Source of the DNA: Edaphochlamys debaryana
Taxonomy: Eukaryota; Chlorophyta; Chlorophyceae; Chlamydomonadales
NCBI GenBank assembly: GCA_016858145.1
Contig: JAEHOE010000066.1
Location: 186,001-250,000 of the forward strand
Direction of reading: 5' to 3'
DNA length: 64,000 nt
Part shown: in pieces, positions 24,391-35,074 of the stretch
Layout: every line of letters starts with the position of its first letter
Numbering within the stretch: the first letter of the stretch is position 1
Translations under genes and position numbers: made by a program
The notes under the pieces: model-generated
Seen by the model: only the letters and a program-made list of their open reading frames with translations
Told to the model about the DNA's origin: nothing
Databases searched by the model: none

Positions 24391-25246
24391 TGGTGCTGAC
24401 GGGCCCCGCGAGGGGACAGGACAGCTGCCGCGGATCCAGCAGTCCAGCACCCCTGTGACTCTGGCTGGGAACAGACAAAGACCCCGTGCCCTTACCCCTC
24501 TTGAATTGACCTTATTTGGATTCGTTCAATTGATCTCCTTGGCGTTGCATTGCGCATGCCGTTGGATTACGGTAGGGAAGGCCCACATGTTGTACTCAAG
24601 CCCGGTGGCACGTTGAGCTGCCCGCTCGTGTCGGCATATGGATAAACGGGCAAGTGGCGGCTGCGCGATCCGCGCCGGGCCGAGCCGCCAGGCAACCTCG
24701 CCGAGCTCACAACTCGCAGGCAACGCGTCCCCCAAACACCCTCGGCGATAGAGCACTTCTGCCCTGACCCTTGGCCTGACCTGCATACCCTGCCGACGAC
24801 TGACTGCCTAAGCCACAAGACGCGCCCTGAGCACGTCAAGAGGCAAAAGCAAAGAGGCTCACCACAAGCTCGCAACACACCAGCCGCACGCAGCCACGCC
24901 CCCGTGCCAGGTACCCGCCCTCATGCTGCACTTCTCGGCCAGCCCCATACACGCGAGCCAGCAACACCCGACCCCGCTTCCCTCAGCCCCAGAGCAGGAC
25001 ACTTCAACACGAGTCACCCAACATGCCTTTACAACCGGTGGACCCCTTGGTGTCTCATCGCAGCCCAAACGGCAGCCACCGCTCACGGGCGGGAGCAACG
25101 CTGATCCATGCCCTTAAAGCTAGAGGCGGGCGGCACCGCCGGCCGCAGTTTCGCGCCGTTGCCTCGCCCCGTTGCGTTCCCTCGTCTGTGCAACCTCCGC
25201 GCACACCCACAGCCCCGGCCAGCCCCAGCCTCTCCGACTGGACCCC
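24391..25246. other. Intergenic between RAP copy 2 and the coiled-coil gene
   Basis: No ORF or RNA gene recognised. It is the 3' flank of the minus-strand coiled-coil gene; TTACA at 25029-25033 (TGTAA on the minus strand), about 215 bases past that stop, may be its poly(A) signal. Confidence 0.5.
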
Positions 25247-26815
25247 TCAGGCCGCTGGGTCATTGCTGGGGTTGGGCCCCGCGGCCTCCGCCGGCGCCCC
25301 CGCGCCGCTGTTCACGGCGCCCGTGCCCTCCTCGCCCGCCTCGCCCTCCCCGCCCTCCCCGCCCTCCCCGCCCTCCCCGCCCTCCCCGCCGGTCGGCGTG
25401 CCGACGAGGGCCGCCTGCTGCGGACCCGCGCTGGCGCCTGCCTGCCCCAGCTCGGCCGCCGCAGCCTCCGGTGCGTAGCCGCTCCCGCCTTCGCCCCCGC
25501 CCCCGCCCACGCCCCCGCCCACGCCGCCGCCGCCGCCCACGCCGCCGCCCACGCCGCTGCCACCGCCGCCGCCACCGCCGCCCGACTGCGGGCAGAGCGA
25601 TGCCGGTAGAGGCCAAGGAAGGCAAAGGAAGGAGAGTTGGGGTGGGGAAGGGGAGGCGGCGCACGATGCAGGAGCTCCCACCCAGCCGCGGATACACAAA
25701 CCCCTTCCCCCAACCACACAGGGCCAGCCTTCCGCCGCGCCAATGCTTCCTCGGCGTGCACAAGCAGCCCCTAACACACACAAAGCCAATGGCGGTACCA
25801 TGTACGCAGCCCCACCTGGTGTTGACCGATTATGGCCTGTGCGGGTGCGGGGGAAGGGACGCAGGGGCCGAGCGTGTGTGAGAAGGGCTGTTCGTGTGTG
25901 TGACGCAGGGGGCAGGAGGGCAGGGGACACACACCCGCACCCGCATCCGCACCCGCACATCCCTGATTGCTCCAACGCTCGGACGTCCGTGCGCCCTTGT
26001 GATGATGTTTGCTGATGCCGACCCTTACCAACCGTAAACCAAAGCGTACATGCCACAGGACGTGACGTAACAACAACAGCACCCCTTCAGTCTACACCGG
26101 ATCCCATCCGAAGCGAAAGCCACCATCGCATGCCGCATCACATGCCACCGCTGCTTGCCTTCCCTCAGCTTCCCCGCTCACGCACCTTGAGTCGGGTGTT
26201 CTCCGCATCCACCCCCTGCAGTACACACCGGGACGAGCGAGGTGAGGTGCCGTACACGTAGAGGCCCAGGGTCCTGCCGTACGTGGACTGCAAGAGTGCC
26301 CCGTACGTCAGCTTCCCCGCTCACGCACCCTGAGTCGGGTGTTCTCCGCTCTCAGAGCTTCAATCTCAGCCTTCATCACCTGCAGAGCACGCCGGGCCAC
26401 GTGAGGGCCAAGTCACGAGTGCAAGCGCCTAGAGCGCTCCACTTGGCGTTAATAGTCACAGCCAGAACAGAGGCGTCACGTGCTCCCTCCGTACATGCAG
26501 CGCCAGCTGTAACAAGTTTGCCACACGTCTTTCGGCCAAGGTCAAGGCTGCCCCGATCATCCCGTCCGTCTCTTCAGCCGCCAGGCAGTTGCCGAAGTCC
26601 GAGGGAACCGCTGGGCACAAGCAACACCCAATACTTGCCTTGAGCCGCTTCTCCCTATCCGCAGCCTCCTCGTCCGAGTTCTCTCGTTGTCTCTGCGCAG
26701 GAGCAAGGGACACGGGCGCCTGGTTCAACCGCGGCGCGGGGATTGCGAGGAGCCGGGCCGTGAGGTGCAGCTGCTCGCCTTGCCAGTTGTGCTTATGACT
26801 TGCGGAGAGCGCCAT
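25247..26815 (-). CDS. Coiled-coil protein with glycine-rich C-terminus, unknown function (5' end uncertain)
   Basis: Four exons are supported: a first exon ending at 26480 (ATG possible at 26815), then 26379-26329, 26215-26186 and 25585-25247 (stop). The first exon holds a charged stretch (RQRENSDEEAADREKRLK). A leucine-spaced helix follows, running across exon ends: LAERRVANLLQLALHVRREH, MKAEIEALRAENTRLR, VDAENTRLK. This is a short coiled coil. The last exon encodes a Gly-rich run, a (GGE)n repeat and the end NPSNDPAA. It resembles a dimerising regulator, but no basic DNA-binding region of bZIP type is visible, so I give no function. A further 5' exon may lie at 27251-27029 (LPTDALLRFIGC, donor GTGAGT), and an ATG at 27458 starts a Pro-rich frame; how these join is not resolved. 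The small exons look like products of tandem exon duplication. Confidence 0.5.
26186..26350 (-). repeat. Tandemly duplicated mini-exon with flanking intron start
   Basis: The 3' part of exon 26379-26329 plus its donor, and exon 26215-26186 plus its donor, share a common run: GCGGAGAACACCCGACTCA, then AGG or AAG, then GTGCGTGAGCGGGGAAGCT. One copy encodes AENTRLR and the other AENTRLK. Both keep the donor and phase, so the duplication lengthens the coiled coil by one unit. Confidence 0.8.
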
Positions 26816-27554
26816 TCCCTTCCTCTCTGCATCCCGGGATAGCGCGTGGTGGTTTCTAGGAGTCGCGTCCGCAACGTGGTCACCGCATGCTCGCAGGGAA
26901 GCCCGTGAGCTATCACAGAGCTTATGCTTAAGTGGTTGGGCGAGCGGCGAGTGATCGCCGTTGGGCTAGCCCGTTTGCTATCCGCTCGGGCGCCAAAACC
27001 CGAGCCGCATTATTGAGGCGCACTCACGCTGGGTCCCGCGCCCGCAGCGGCGCCGCCGCGCCCGGCACGAGCACCAGCGTGCCTCTGAGCAGGCTGCCCG
27101 GGCTGCGGCAGCCAATGAAGCGCAAGAGGGCGTCAGTAGGGAGGCCTTCGCGCGGCTCGCGCCCTCGCCGCGCCCCCCCCCGCCCCGAGCGAGCATCCCA
27201 ACGCACGGTTCCACTGGTGCGGCTCAGCATAGCCTCGCTGCCACCCTGCAAAGCGTAGCGAGCGTGTCATCGGGGCCTGAACGGGTCTTGAAGGCAGCCT
27301 GCTGGCACCTTTCGCGGCACCGCGGCCTGACGCTGCCACCCAACCGCCCGCACCGAATGGCTTGCTCCTCCGTCACCGCTGTCGGTGCCGTCTGGGACGC
27401 TTGCAACGGAGGTGGCCGGCGCCTGCGGCGGCGGCAGCGGTGGCGGCTGCGGGTCCATGTCTACGTTGCTGGTGCGTTGTGTGAGGCTCGCGTGGAGACC
27501 GGCTTGGCGCTCGCGCGCAGACGTGGGAGTGAGGGCGGGAATGGGGGCAGGGGT

Positions 27555-28047
27555 ACCAGCGTCAGGAGAGAAAGACGCTATGCGGGCAGACGAGTACGGG
27601 CTATGGGATGCAGCTCAGTGGGGGAGGGACAGGTCGGAGCCACGCAGGGACAGCGGCAGGGGCAAGGGCAAGAGCGTCCTCCGAAAGGGAGGGGAGGGAC
27701 GAGGGCCAATGGCGGCCCGGGGTGCAGTACTCGGGGGCACGCGCGGGCTTGGCGTGTCGAACCCGCCGATGCCGTACCTTACCCGGTTGAAACCGTGTAA
27801 TTTCGGTTATGACCGCAGGTACCTGTACGTCCGCGACCTGGAGCGCCTGGAGCGCTCCGTGCGGCCGCTCTTCATCGCCGACCTGCTGCGGAGCGTGGGC
27901 GTGCGCATCCGCCGCAAGCCGGCGGCGGGGCCTGGGCAGGCGGCGGGGGCGGAGCAGGGCGCGGGCGCCGGGGCGGGAGAGGAGGGTCCGGCGCCCGCCG
28001 TAGGCAAGGCACCGCGCGCGCGGGCGGGGCCCCGGTCGCGGTCGTAA
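27555..28047 (+). pseudogene. RAP-gene partial copy 3 (last exon only)
   Basis: Begins inside the last intron of the RAP gene (match starts at ACCAGCGTCAGG) and carries the acceptor and the whole final exon with the same stop at 28047. The RAP exons before it are absent; new sequence lies upstream. The frame through the former intron is open back to 27385, but this is most likely a 3' fragment moved with its flank. Confidence 0.75.
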
Positions 28048-29086
28048 GGCCCGTGGGATCGGAGGCTGCTCCTTGGCTTCGACGGTCGAAGGCATCGCAA
28101 GGCTGTGGTGGTGGTGTGGGGGCAGCCGGGACGGGACGCGCGGCGATCAAGGCGTGCAAGGCCCAAGGAAGCTTGGGGCCTTGCTGCGATGTGGGCCGGA
28201 AAGGCGGCCGGGCTGGGCCGCTGTGACAGGCTGGCGCTTTGGGGCATGGCGGCGGTGTCCGTACCACATGCCGCCCTGCGCTGTGGCCCCTGTGATATAC
28301 TACTGGGGAAGCGTGGGAAGTTGGGCATGCTGTGCCGATGGGCTAAGAGAAGCTCGGGGGGGCAGGGGGGAGGGTTGAGTCAGAACTGCGGCAGGTGTCG
28401 AGCGGGCGTTTCGTTTGGGGTCATGCACGTGTGGTTTTGGTATGGTGGCGGCGTCCAGACTTGCCGTCCCTGTCGCTTCTTCCAGGTATCAGGCTGGGGT
28501 GCTCGGAGTGAGTGTTTGCGCGGTACTCAGTGCGTGGTTTTGCAGTGTTGCTGGACATGCGGCTTGGGTGCGAGGCTGTGCCACAGATGTCGGATGGTTG
28601 GGTCTGGCCCGGGCAAGGGGCCGAAGGACATGTCGCCACGAGGAAGTGGTGCCGAAAGGATGAGACAAGAGGAAGGTCAGTGGCTTGCACCTGGAGCAAA
28701 GCGGGAGGCTTGTGGGGCAGAGATGCTGCACGATAGGCTTTGTGGGAGGACTGGAGGAGCAGGCAGTTTGGCAACGGAACTCTTCAGGCAGCACAGGGAG
28801 AGGCATGGGTCAATGGGCGCAGTACAGCTGCGGACAAGCTTGCCTGGACAGCGCGTAGGTTTAAAGCAAAGCGCTATGCAGCGCAAAGCGCGTGGGTGCT
28901 GCGCTGGCGACGGCCCTGGCGAGGCACCAGGCCATGAGGTGTAACCATGTCAGAACCAGATCTGCCTTGGATCAAGTCAGCACGTATGCGGTGTGACCGC
29001 TGCTACCCTCGCTTGAGTCCCCCCAAAGCGGACCTCACCAGAGGCCACCAGCATCAACCGCCTCCACGCGCATCCGCACAGCGCCC
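27555..29086 (+). repeat. Copy 3 of the RAP 3'-end unit
   Basis: About 1.53 kb matching 20448-21998 with few differences and small deletions (for example a short deletion near 28362). It includes the TGTAA at 28940-28944. The match ends at GCGCCC just before 29087, the same point where copy 1 ends. Confidence 0.9.
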
Positions 29087-31220
29087 CATGTGTCGTCCAA
29101 CTTTTGTTGAATTCATCTGGCTGCTCTGGCCTCGCTAGTCACCCCAACAGGCGTGGACCGAGCGGAAGACGGGAGCTCGTGCGTTGTGCCTGATGCCTGT
29201 AGGTGCCTGTCAGTTGCGCGCTGCGAGCGCCTCTCGGGACTCCTCCGGTAGTTCAGGTCGTCCCCCCTCCCCCCGCATCTGTGCCAGACCCCTCGTGGGC
29301 CAACCCCGGGTAGCTGGACGTTGCGTTCAACCCTGAAGCCGCCCCGAGCCGCCTGTAGCTGCCCTGGCCATACCCCGTGAAACCCAGTCCTAAAGCGGGT
29401 GAGGGCGGGTGTACAGGGCCGGCACGCGCCGGCACCTCGCGCGCCCAGAACTCCCGTCTCATCCCGAGTGTTGGATTTAAGTAACTCGCGGCCTCGCCAG
29501 CTGCCCATCCGTGGCCCGACCCTTGCGCTCCAGACATGGGGCGCGGGGTGTGACCTTTGGTGCGGCGAAACACGCGGGTCACAGGAAGTGGTTGTGACAA
29601 GAAGTTGCGCTGTGCTCGTCCGCCACACCTTTACTTACATGCCTACATGGCTCTTTAAGCGCGCAACGGGCCGCATGGGCCGCGCGGGCAGGTGTCCTAC
29701 AGAGCCTTTCGCACGGCCGTCGACCAGGACATGCGCGAGCTCGGCATCCCTGCCGCCGCGCTGATCCCGGCCAAGCGGGGGCGGAATGGGCAGGCGGTCA
29801 GCGGCAGGCGGTGAACATGGGCAGGCGGTCAGCGGCAGCGGGGGGTGGGTGATGGCCCTGGGAAGCCCGGCTGGCCATCGTGGGCTGATGGGGCGGCTGC
29901 TGCTGGCTCCTGGGGGCAGCGTCCAGCGCTGTGATTCTTTTGAGGATCCTTCATTGTAAACCCGAGGACTGGGGGCGGTGTGAGTTTCTGTGGCGGTGGT
30001 TTCGCGTGTGTGTCAGTCTGTCGTCTGGTTGTGTTGTGTGTTTGGCTCCAGCGGGGGCTCCTGTTGAACAGCCAGCCCTGTGGGCCCTGTAGCTCTGCGG
30101 GCCCTGCGCTTTTGAGGGCGGCTGTAGAGGTCGGTTGGTGGCCACCGGTGTGTGGCCCTGTTGCACCCCCCGCAAAAAGGAGAGGTGGCATGTTTTGTGC
30201 AAGTCCGCGTGGTCGGTCTGAGGCGGCGTCCCGTCCCGTCCCGTCCCGTCCCAGCATGGCATCACTCTGCCTAGGAGGTCGCTGAACTGGAGGTTTGCAC
30301 ACCCCTGTTCGGGGATGACGGGCGGTCTCAGAGGTCTCTGGCCGGTGTGTTTCGCCGCACCCAAAGGTCTAGTCTCAGGTCACACAGAAGTCCGACGATT
30401 CGAGTCTCGCAACATCCCGAATTCCAAAACGGCACACAGCCATGTCCGATTGCTCGGTGGCTACATGAGCGAGGTAATGGGGTGGAGTGGGCGTGCGCAA
30501 GCGCAATCAGGGACTCGGCGCGCATGCCCAACTTCCACGCGCCGCGCACTGGAGACAGGGCCCACGGTCGCGACTGGTGGCACTGTCACAATGCAATTGG
30601 GTCAGCGGGCGATTGGTGACAGGGAAGCTCTCAGTTTCCGGGAATGCAATGGAAGATGGCGAAGTACGGCGGATTCTGTTTTTCGCAAGTAAAGCTTGTT
30701 GCGCTCCCACATTGATCTGTTGTTCCGGTCGCTCCTCCAAACGCATACAGCACTTATTTGCTACTTCGCGAGAGGGCCCAAGCGCCGCACACCACAAGGT
30801 GGGTGTCACACGCGAGCCACGTCGCGAAGCTCGGCGTGGCGTTCATAGGGCGCCAATTGGCCACCGGGCTGTAGATCCCCAGGTTGCAGCTGCGCTTACC
30901 CGGGCGACAGCAGCGGCACCAGCGCGAGCCGCGGTCGCATCGCTTTCCGTGAGACCCGCAGCGCTCCTCTCCTGCGCGCCCAAGTGCCCAGAGCAGGCTT
31001 TCATGCGTGCCTAATGCGACTGGACAAGGAAGATCTAGTTAGATCTAGACGTGAGGCGCGGTCTCAACAAACATGCTCGCGCGTTCCGTCAAGCCCTTCC
31101 TGCCGCTACGGGCCCAGAGACGCGACCCGTAGTCGCCTTTGAATGCTTCGCGACCATCCCTGAGGTCAAATCTAGCAGCTGACGAGTTTGCGCCTCCCGC
31201 TTGCGTGCCCTCCCCTGCAG
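29087..31220. other. Intergenic between RAP copy 3 and POR
   Basis: Mostly non-coding. It contains an orphan exon-like frame (listed separately), a CCCGT tandem run at about 30229-30252, and G-rich imperfect repeats at 29780-29850. The last bases before the POR start (TCCCCTGCAG, ending 31220) look like a splice acceptor, so POR may have a 5' UTR intron in this stretch. Confidence 0.5.
29692..29814 (+). pseudogene. Orphan 3'-terminal exon-like frame, unknown origin
   Basis: After a GCAG acceptor-like tetranucleotide, a frame without ATG reads VSYRAFRTAVDQDMRELGI then PAAALIPAKRGR and ends at TGA 29812-29814. Its residue composition is that of real protein, unlike neighbouring frames. No upstream partner exon was found. 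It could be the last exon of a lost gene or of a mobile element. Confidence 0.3.
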
Positions 31221-33400
31221 ATGGCCTTCGCCGTCTCGTCCTCCCGGGCCGCCCGCGTGGCCGCGCCGGCTGCCGCTGAGAAGCGCGCCGCGCAGGTCTC
31301 GCGCGTGAGCACCCGCTCGGCCTCCTCGGTCCGCCCGGTCGCCGTGCCGGTGTCGGCCAGCCGCGCCCGCGCCGCGTCGGTCATCGTCGCCGCTGCTGCC
31401 ACCGCCACCCCCTCGATCGCCGACAAGTTCAAGCCCAACGCGATCGCCAAGGTGCCCATCGCGCAGCAGAAGCAGACCTGCATCATCACCGGTGCCTCGT
31501 CCGGCCTGGGCCTGGCCGCCGCCAAGGCCCTGGCCGCCACGGGCGAGTGGCACGTGGTCATGGCCTGCCGTGACTTCCTCAAGGCCGAGCAGGTGAGCCC
31601 CTCCACCCCCACCCCGCTCTCCACACCCCTTTCCGCACCTCCCCGTGCCTTAGCCCGGCAGCCTCCAGCCCCCTTACAGGCCCAAGCCCACCCCAGCTAG
31701 CCATTCCCTAGCCCGCCCCGCCGCGCTGTCTGCCCCCACCGCTCTCGACTTCCCCACACCCGCCCTCCTCGCCCCCTTCCTCCCCTCCCCCTCCCCAAGG
31801 CCGCCAAGAAGGCCGGCATGGCCCCCGGCTCGTACTCGATCATGCACCTGGACCTGTCCTCCCTGGAGTCTGTGCGCCAGTTCGTCAACACGTTCCGCGC
31901 CTCGGGCCGCCGCCTGGACGCCCTGGTGTGCAACGCCGCCATCTACATGCCCACCGCCAAGGTGGGGGCAGCGGCGGGGAGGGGAGGGGAGGCAGCTGTT
32001 TGTCGAGCACGGGGTGTGGGCCGGGGATCTGACGCCAGCACACCCACCAACCAACCCACTCGTGCTCTGCTTCCTCAGGAGCCCAAGTTCACCGCTGACG
32101 GCTTTGAGCTGTCTGTGGGCACCAACCACCTGGGCCACTTCCTGCTGTCCAACCTGCTGCTGGACGACCTGAAGAACGCCCCCAACAAGCGCCCCCGCTG
32201 CATCATCGTCGGCTCCATCACCGGCAACACCAACACCCTGGCCGGCAACGTGAGTCCCTGGCTGCTTCCATCCGGGCTGTACATGGCCTGCCTTGGCACC
32301 CTCCCAATCCGATGCCGTCTCCCATCTGGGTTGGGCCAGATCTTCAGCCTTCTCGGCTCTCCAGCGGCGTGACGGCTGACGCCCTGCCTTGGTCCCCCTT
32401 CTTTCGCCGCTACAGGTGCCGCCCAAGGCCAACCTGGGTGACCTCTCGGGCCTGGCCCAGGGCGTGCCCGCGGCCAACCCCATGATGGACGGCCAGGAGT
32501 TCAACGGCGCCAAGGCCTACAAGGACTCCAAGGTGGGCGGATCTCGTGGCGGGATCTGGATGTGGATCCGGATCGGGCTAGATCAGATGATGGCTTTGGG
32601 TTGCACCCGAAAGATCTGCCGGCGGGATGAAGTGGATCCCGGTGGTTCAGCTGGTCCTAGAGGGCAGATCTGTAGTAAGTAACCCGTGTCCCGCCCCCAT
32701 GCGCGCAGGTTGCCTGCATGATGACTGTGCGCCAGATGGACAAGCGCTACAAGGACTCCGGCGTGACCTTCGCCTCGCTCTACCCCGGCTGCATCGCCGA
32801 GACGGGCCTGTTCCGCGAGCACTACGGCCTCTTCAAGACGCTGTTCCCGCCCTTCCAGAAGTACATCACCAAGGGCTACGTGTCGGAGGACGAGGCCGGC
32901 CGCCGCCTGGCGCAGGTGGGCAGAGGGGCGTGGCCGGGATGGGGATGAACACGATCCGGCACCTGGGCAACGGGGAGGGGCAGGAAGGAAGCAGTGTTCT
33001 GGGACAGGAGATGGAGGTGTCCACATGTGGATTGCATCTGGATTTGGGTCCCCCCAACACGTTTGCTCTTGGCTGTGCAGGTCGTGTCTGACCCCAAGAT
33101 GGACAAGTCGGGCGCCTACTGGTCCTGGTCCAACTCGACCGGCTCGTTCGAGAACCAGGTGCGTGGCGCGCTCGGGCCTGGCGGCATGCACCCCTCGATG
33201 TCGTGTGGCACGTGCCCCCTTGACTTGGTAGACTTCTCCGCACCCGTGCTGAGCCCACTGGGCCCCCTTGGCTGATCTCCGCTTGCACTGAAGCTGCATG
33301 TGCTGTCAATGCTTACCCCCAGGTGTCTGAGGAGGTGGCCGACGACGCCAAGGCCGCCAAGCTGTGGGACCTGTCGGCCAAGCTGGTCGGCCTGGCCTAG
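31221..33400 (+). CDS. POR: Light-dependent NADPH:protochlorophyllide oxidoreductase, chloroplast
   Basis: Seven exons, all phase 0, give 394 residues: 31221-31592, 31800-31961, 32079-32249, 32416-32532, 32709-32915, 33081-33158, 33323-33400. The enzyme reduces protochlorophyllide to chlorophyllide in the light using NADPH, the key light-driven step of chlorophyll synthesis. Residues 1 to about 60 are an Ala/Ser/Arg-rich plastid transit peptide. The Rossmann motif TGASSGLG is at 90-97, and the short-chain dehydrogenase catalytic pair Tyr270/Lys274 is in AYKDSK. Other POR signatures include [26 protein letters not shown] and [20 protein letters not shown]. Length matches algal PORs (slightly under 400). 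The ATG directly follows a perfect acceptor, suggesting a 5' UTR intron. It converges on the Toc159 gene. Confidence 0.97.
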
Positions 33401-34065
33401 GCGCCTCCCTACTTATCGCTCCAGGCGGGGGCAAGGACGAAGCCCTCAGCCCGCGCCCCTGTGCCCTGTGGTGTTGCGGGAGGAGCCTCGGCCTAGGACC
33501 GAGGAGCTGAGGAATCGAGGAGCGGTGACTCATCGTGAGCTGGACGGCCGCGAGGGGTGGGTGTGCGAGCATGCAAGCGTGGAGTGAGCATGTGAGCGGC
33601 AGCAGAGTCGCGGAGACGACTGGCGGTGGTGGGCGTCAGAGGGCTGAGGGTGTTGCAAGGTGGGTCCACGGTCGTGCGGTGCGGTACGATGCGACACGTA
33701 CACGTGTGTCTGCGGCCTGTGTTGGCGCGGTAACTGCATCGAACTATTTCTTGACCTTTGTATTCTTTCATCGAACTATACCGCAACGGTGCGGACACGG
33801 AGACGCTGAGAGTAGCGAGTAATAATTCCCAGGGATAACCGAAGGGCTTTTGACCTGTTTGTGGCGATTCCCAGCAAAACCACGGGACGCCGCAAAAGAT
33901 GTATAGCGATACGGGGCGTATTGCACCCTTTCGGAAGTGAGTAAGCGCTGTGGCTTCGGGAGGCGGCGCACCTACAGCGGCGTGTGCCCCGCCCTTGTGA
34001 CCGATGGTCCGTCCGGACTTGCCCTGATGGGGGTTCCCTCCCCGCCCGGCGGCGGGGTGGGCCCG

Positions 34066-34070
34066 TGTAA
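34066..34070 (+). terminator. Candidate poly(A) signal TGTAA for POR
   Basis: TGTAA in GGCCCGTGTAAGGAGC, about 670 bases after the POR stop. It was the only plus-strand TGTAA I noticed at a likely distance. Confidence 0.4.
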
Positions 34071-34522
34071 GGAGCAAGGATTCGACGGCTGCCCCTCGTG
34101 TCTATTGCTGGCGCCCCCACCGGCCCCCAATGGCGGTAAAGCACACGCGAACGTGCAGACCATGGGGCAGGCCGTCGCCACGCCGGATCAGAACGTAGCC
34201 CCTCGGCAGTCGGCATAGCCCCCTGCAGCATACAAGTAGCGAGGCAATCCAAGCACTCAAGCAGCGGTATGCGCAGCTCAGCAGATGATGTACTCCTCCC
34301 TTTGCAGTGCACAAACAGCGAGGCAGGCCGGGAACGAGCCCAGGACATTATAGAAATCAGGAGTGGTATGCGCGGCCTTAAAACAGCAGGGGTGCTGACT
34401 GACTGGATGGGGTCATCCAGGTGGGGCAACACAAGCCCCGGGCACGTTGCGGTCCCCGGTGGAAGGGCAGGCACGGGGACAGACGCACATCAATGCTGCG
34501 TGGAGCGGGAGCGGGAGCCTCA

Positions 34523-34527
34523 TTACA
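34523..34527 (-). terminator. Candidate poly(A) signal for the Toc159 gene
   Basis: TTACA on the plus strand (TGTAA on the minus strand), about 550 bases past the Toc159 stop. Confidence 0.35.
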
Positions 34528-35074
34528 ATCACGCACACGCCCCAATGGGGCAAACCGAGGGCCCAGCCGCACGCACACCCATGCCCACACCCGGTGTGCG
34601 GCGCACAGGCAACAAACTACCCGCCCCAACCGCGTCCGAAAGCTGTCGTATCCATTCGGTTCCCGAACCCCTCGAGTCTGCAGCCCCCTCCCTGGATGGC
34701 CACTCGCGTCCATCGGGCCCTGGCCCTGAAGCCATATCCGCTGCTCTTGAAACCCATAACCCCAGCAAAACTTGTGCCGTCGACACGCGAGCACTTCTGC
34801 AAGCCTCCGTTTCCGTCCTTCGCATCCCCACCGCTCCTGAGCATGTGTGAACACCAGCGCGCCCTCACCCCCTGCGCTGGTTAGCTCCAGTCCCCCCTTC
34901 TCCACCCGTCCTGGCTTCGCTTTCCGCCATTGCAATGGCACTGCTCAAAGCCTCACTGCTCCGCAGCCCCTGCATACCGCCCTCCGCCTCCGCCCTGCCG
35001 CACACAAGCGGCCGCCTTGCCCCTCCTCCCCTCCCTCCCCTCCCTCCCCTTCCTCACAGCAACGCTCGGCTCGC

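Larger units (their letters stand above)
33401..35074. other. Intergenic between the convergent POR and Toc159 genes (3' UTRs)
   Basis: No gene recognised. It should contain both 3' UTRs; candidate poly(A) signals for both strands are listed. Base composition is less extreme than in the introns, and frames here show no protein-like runs. Confidence 0.6.

Noticed and set aside
26456..26815. A 24-base GT-AG intron in the coiled-coil gene (GTATTG...GCCCAG)
   Set aside because: Far too short to splice and divisible by three with an open frame; treated as coding.
25247..27458. bZIP transcription factor call for the coiled-coil gene
   Set aside because: The leucine-rich helix is there, but the stretch before it is acidic/mixed (SDEEAADREK) and lacks the N-x7-R basic signature.
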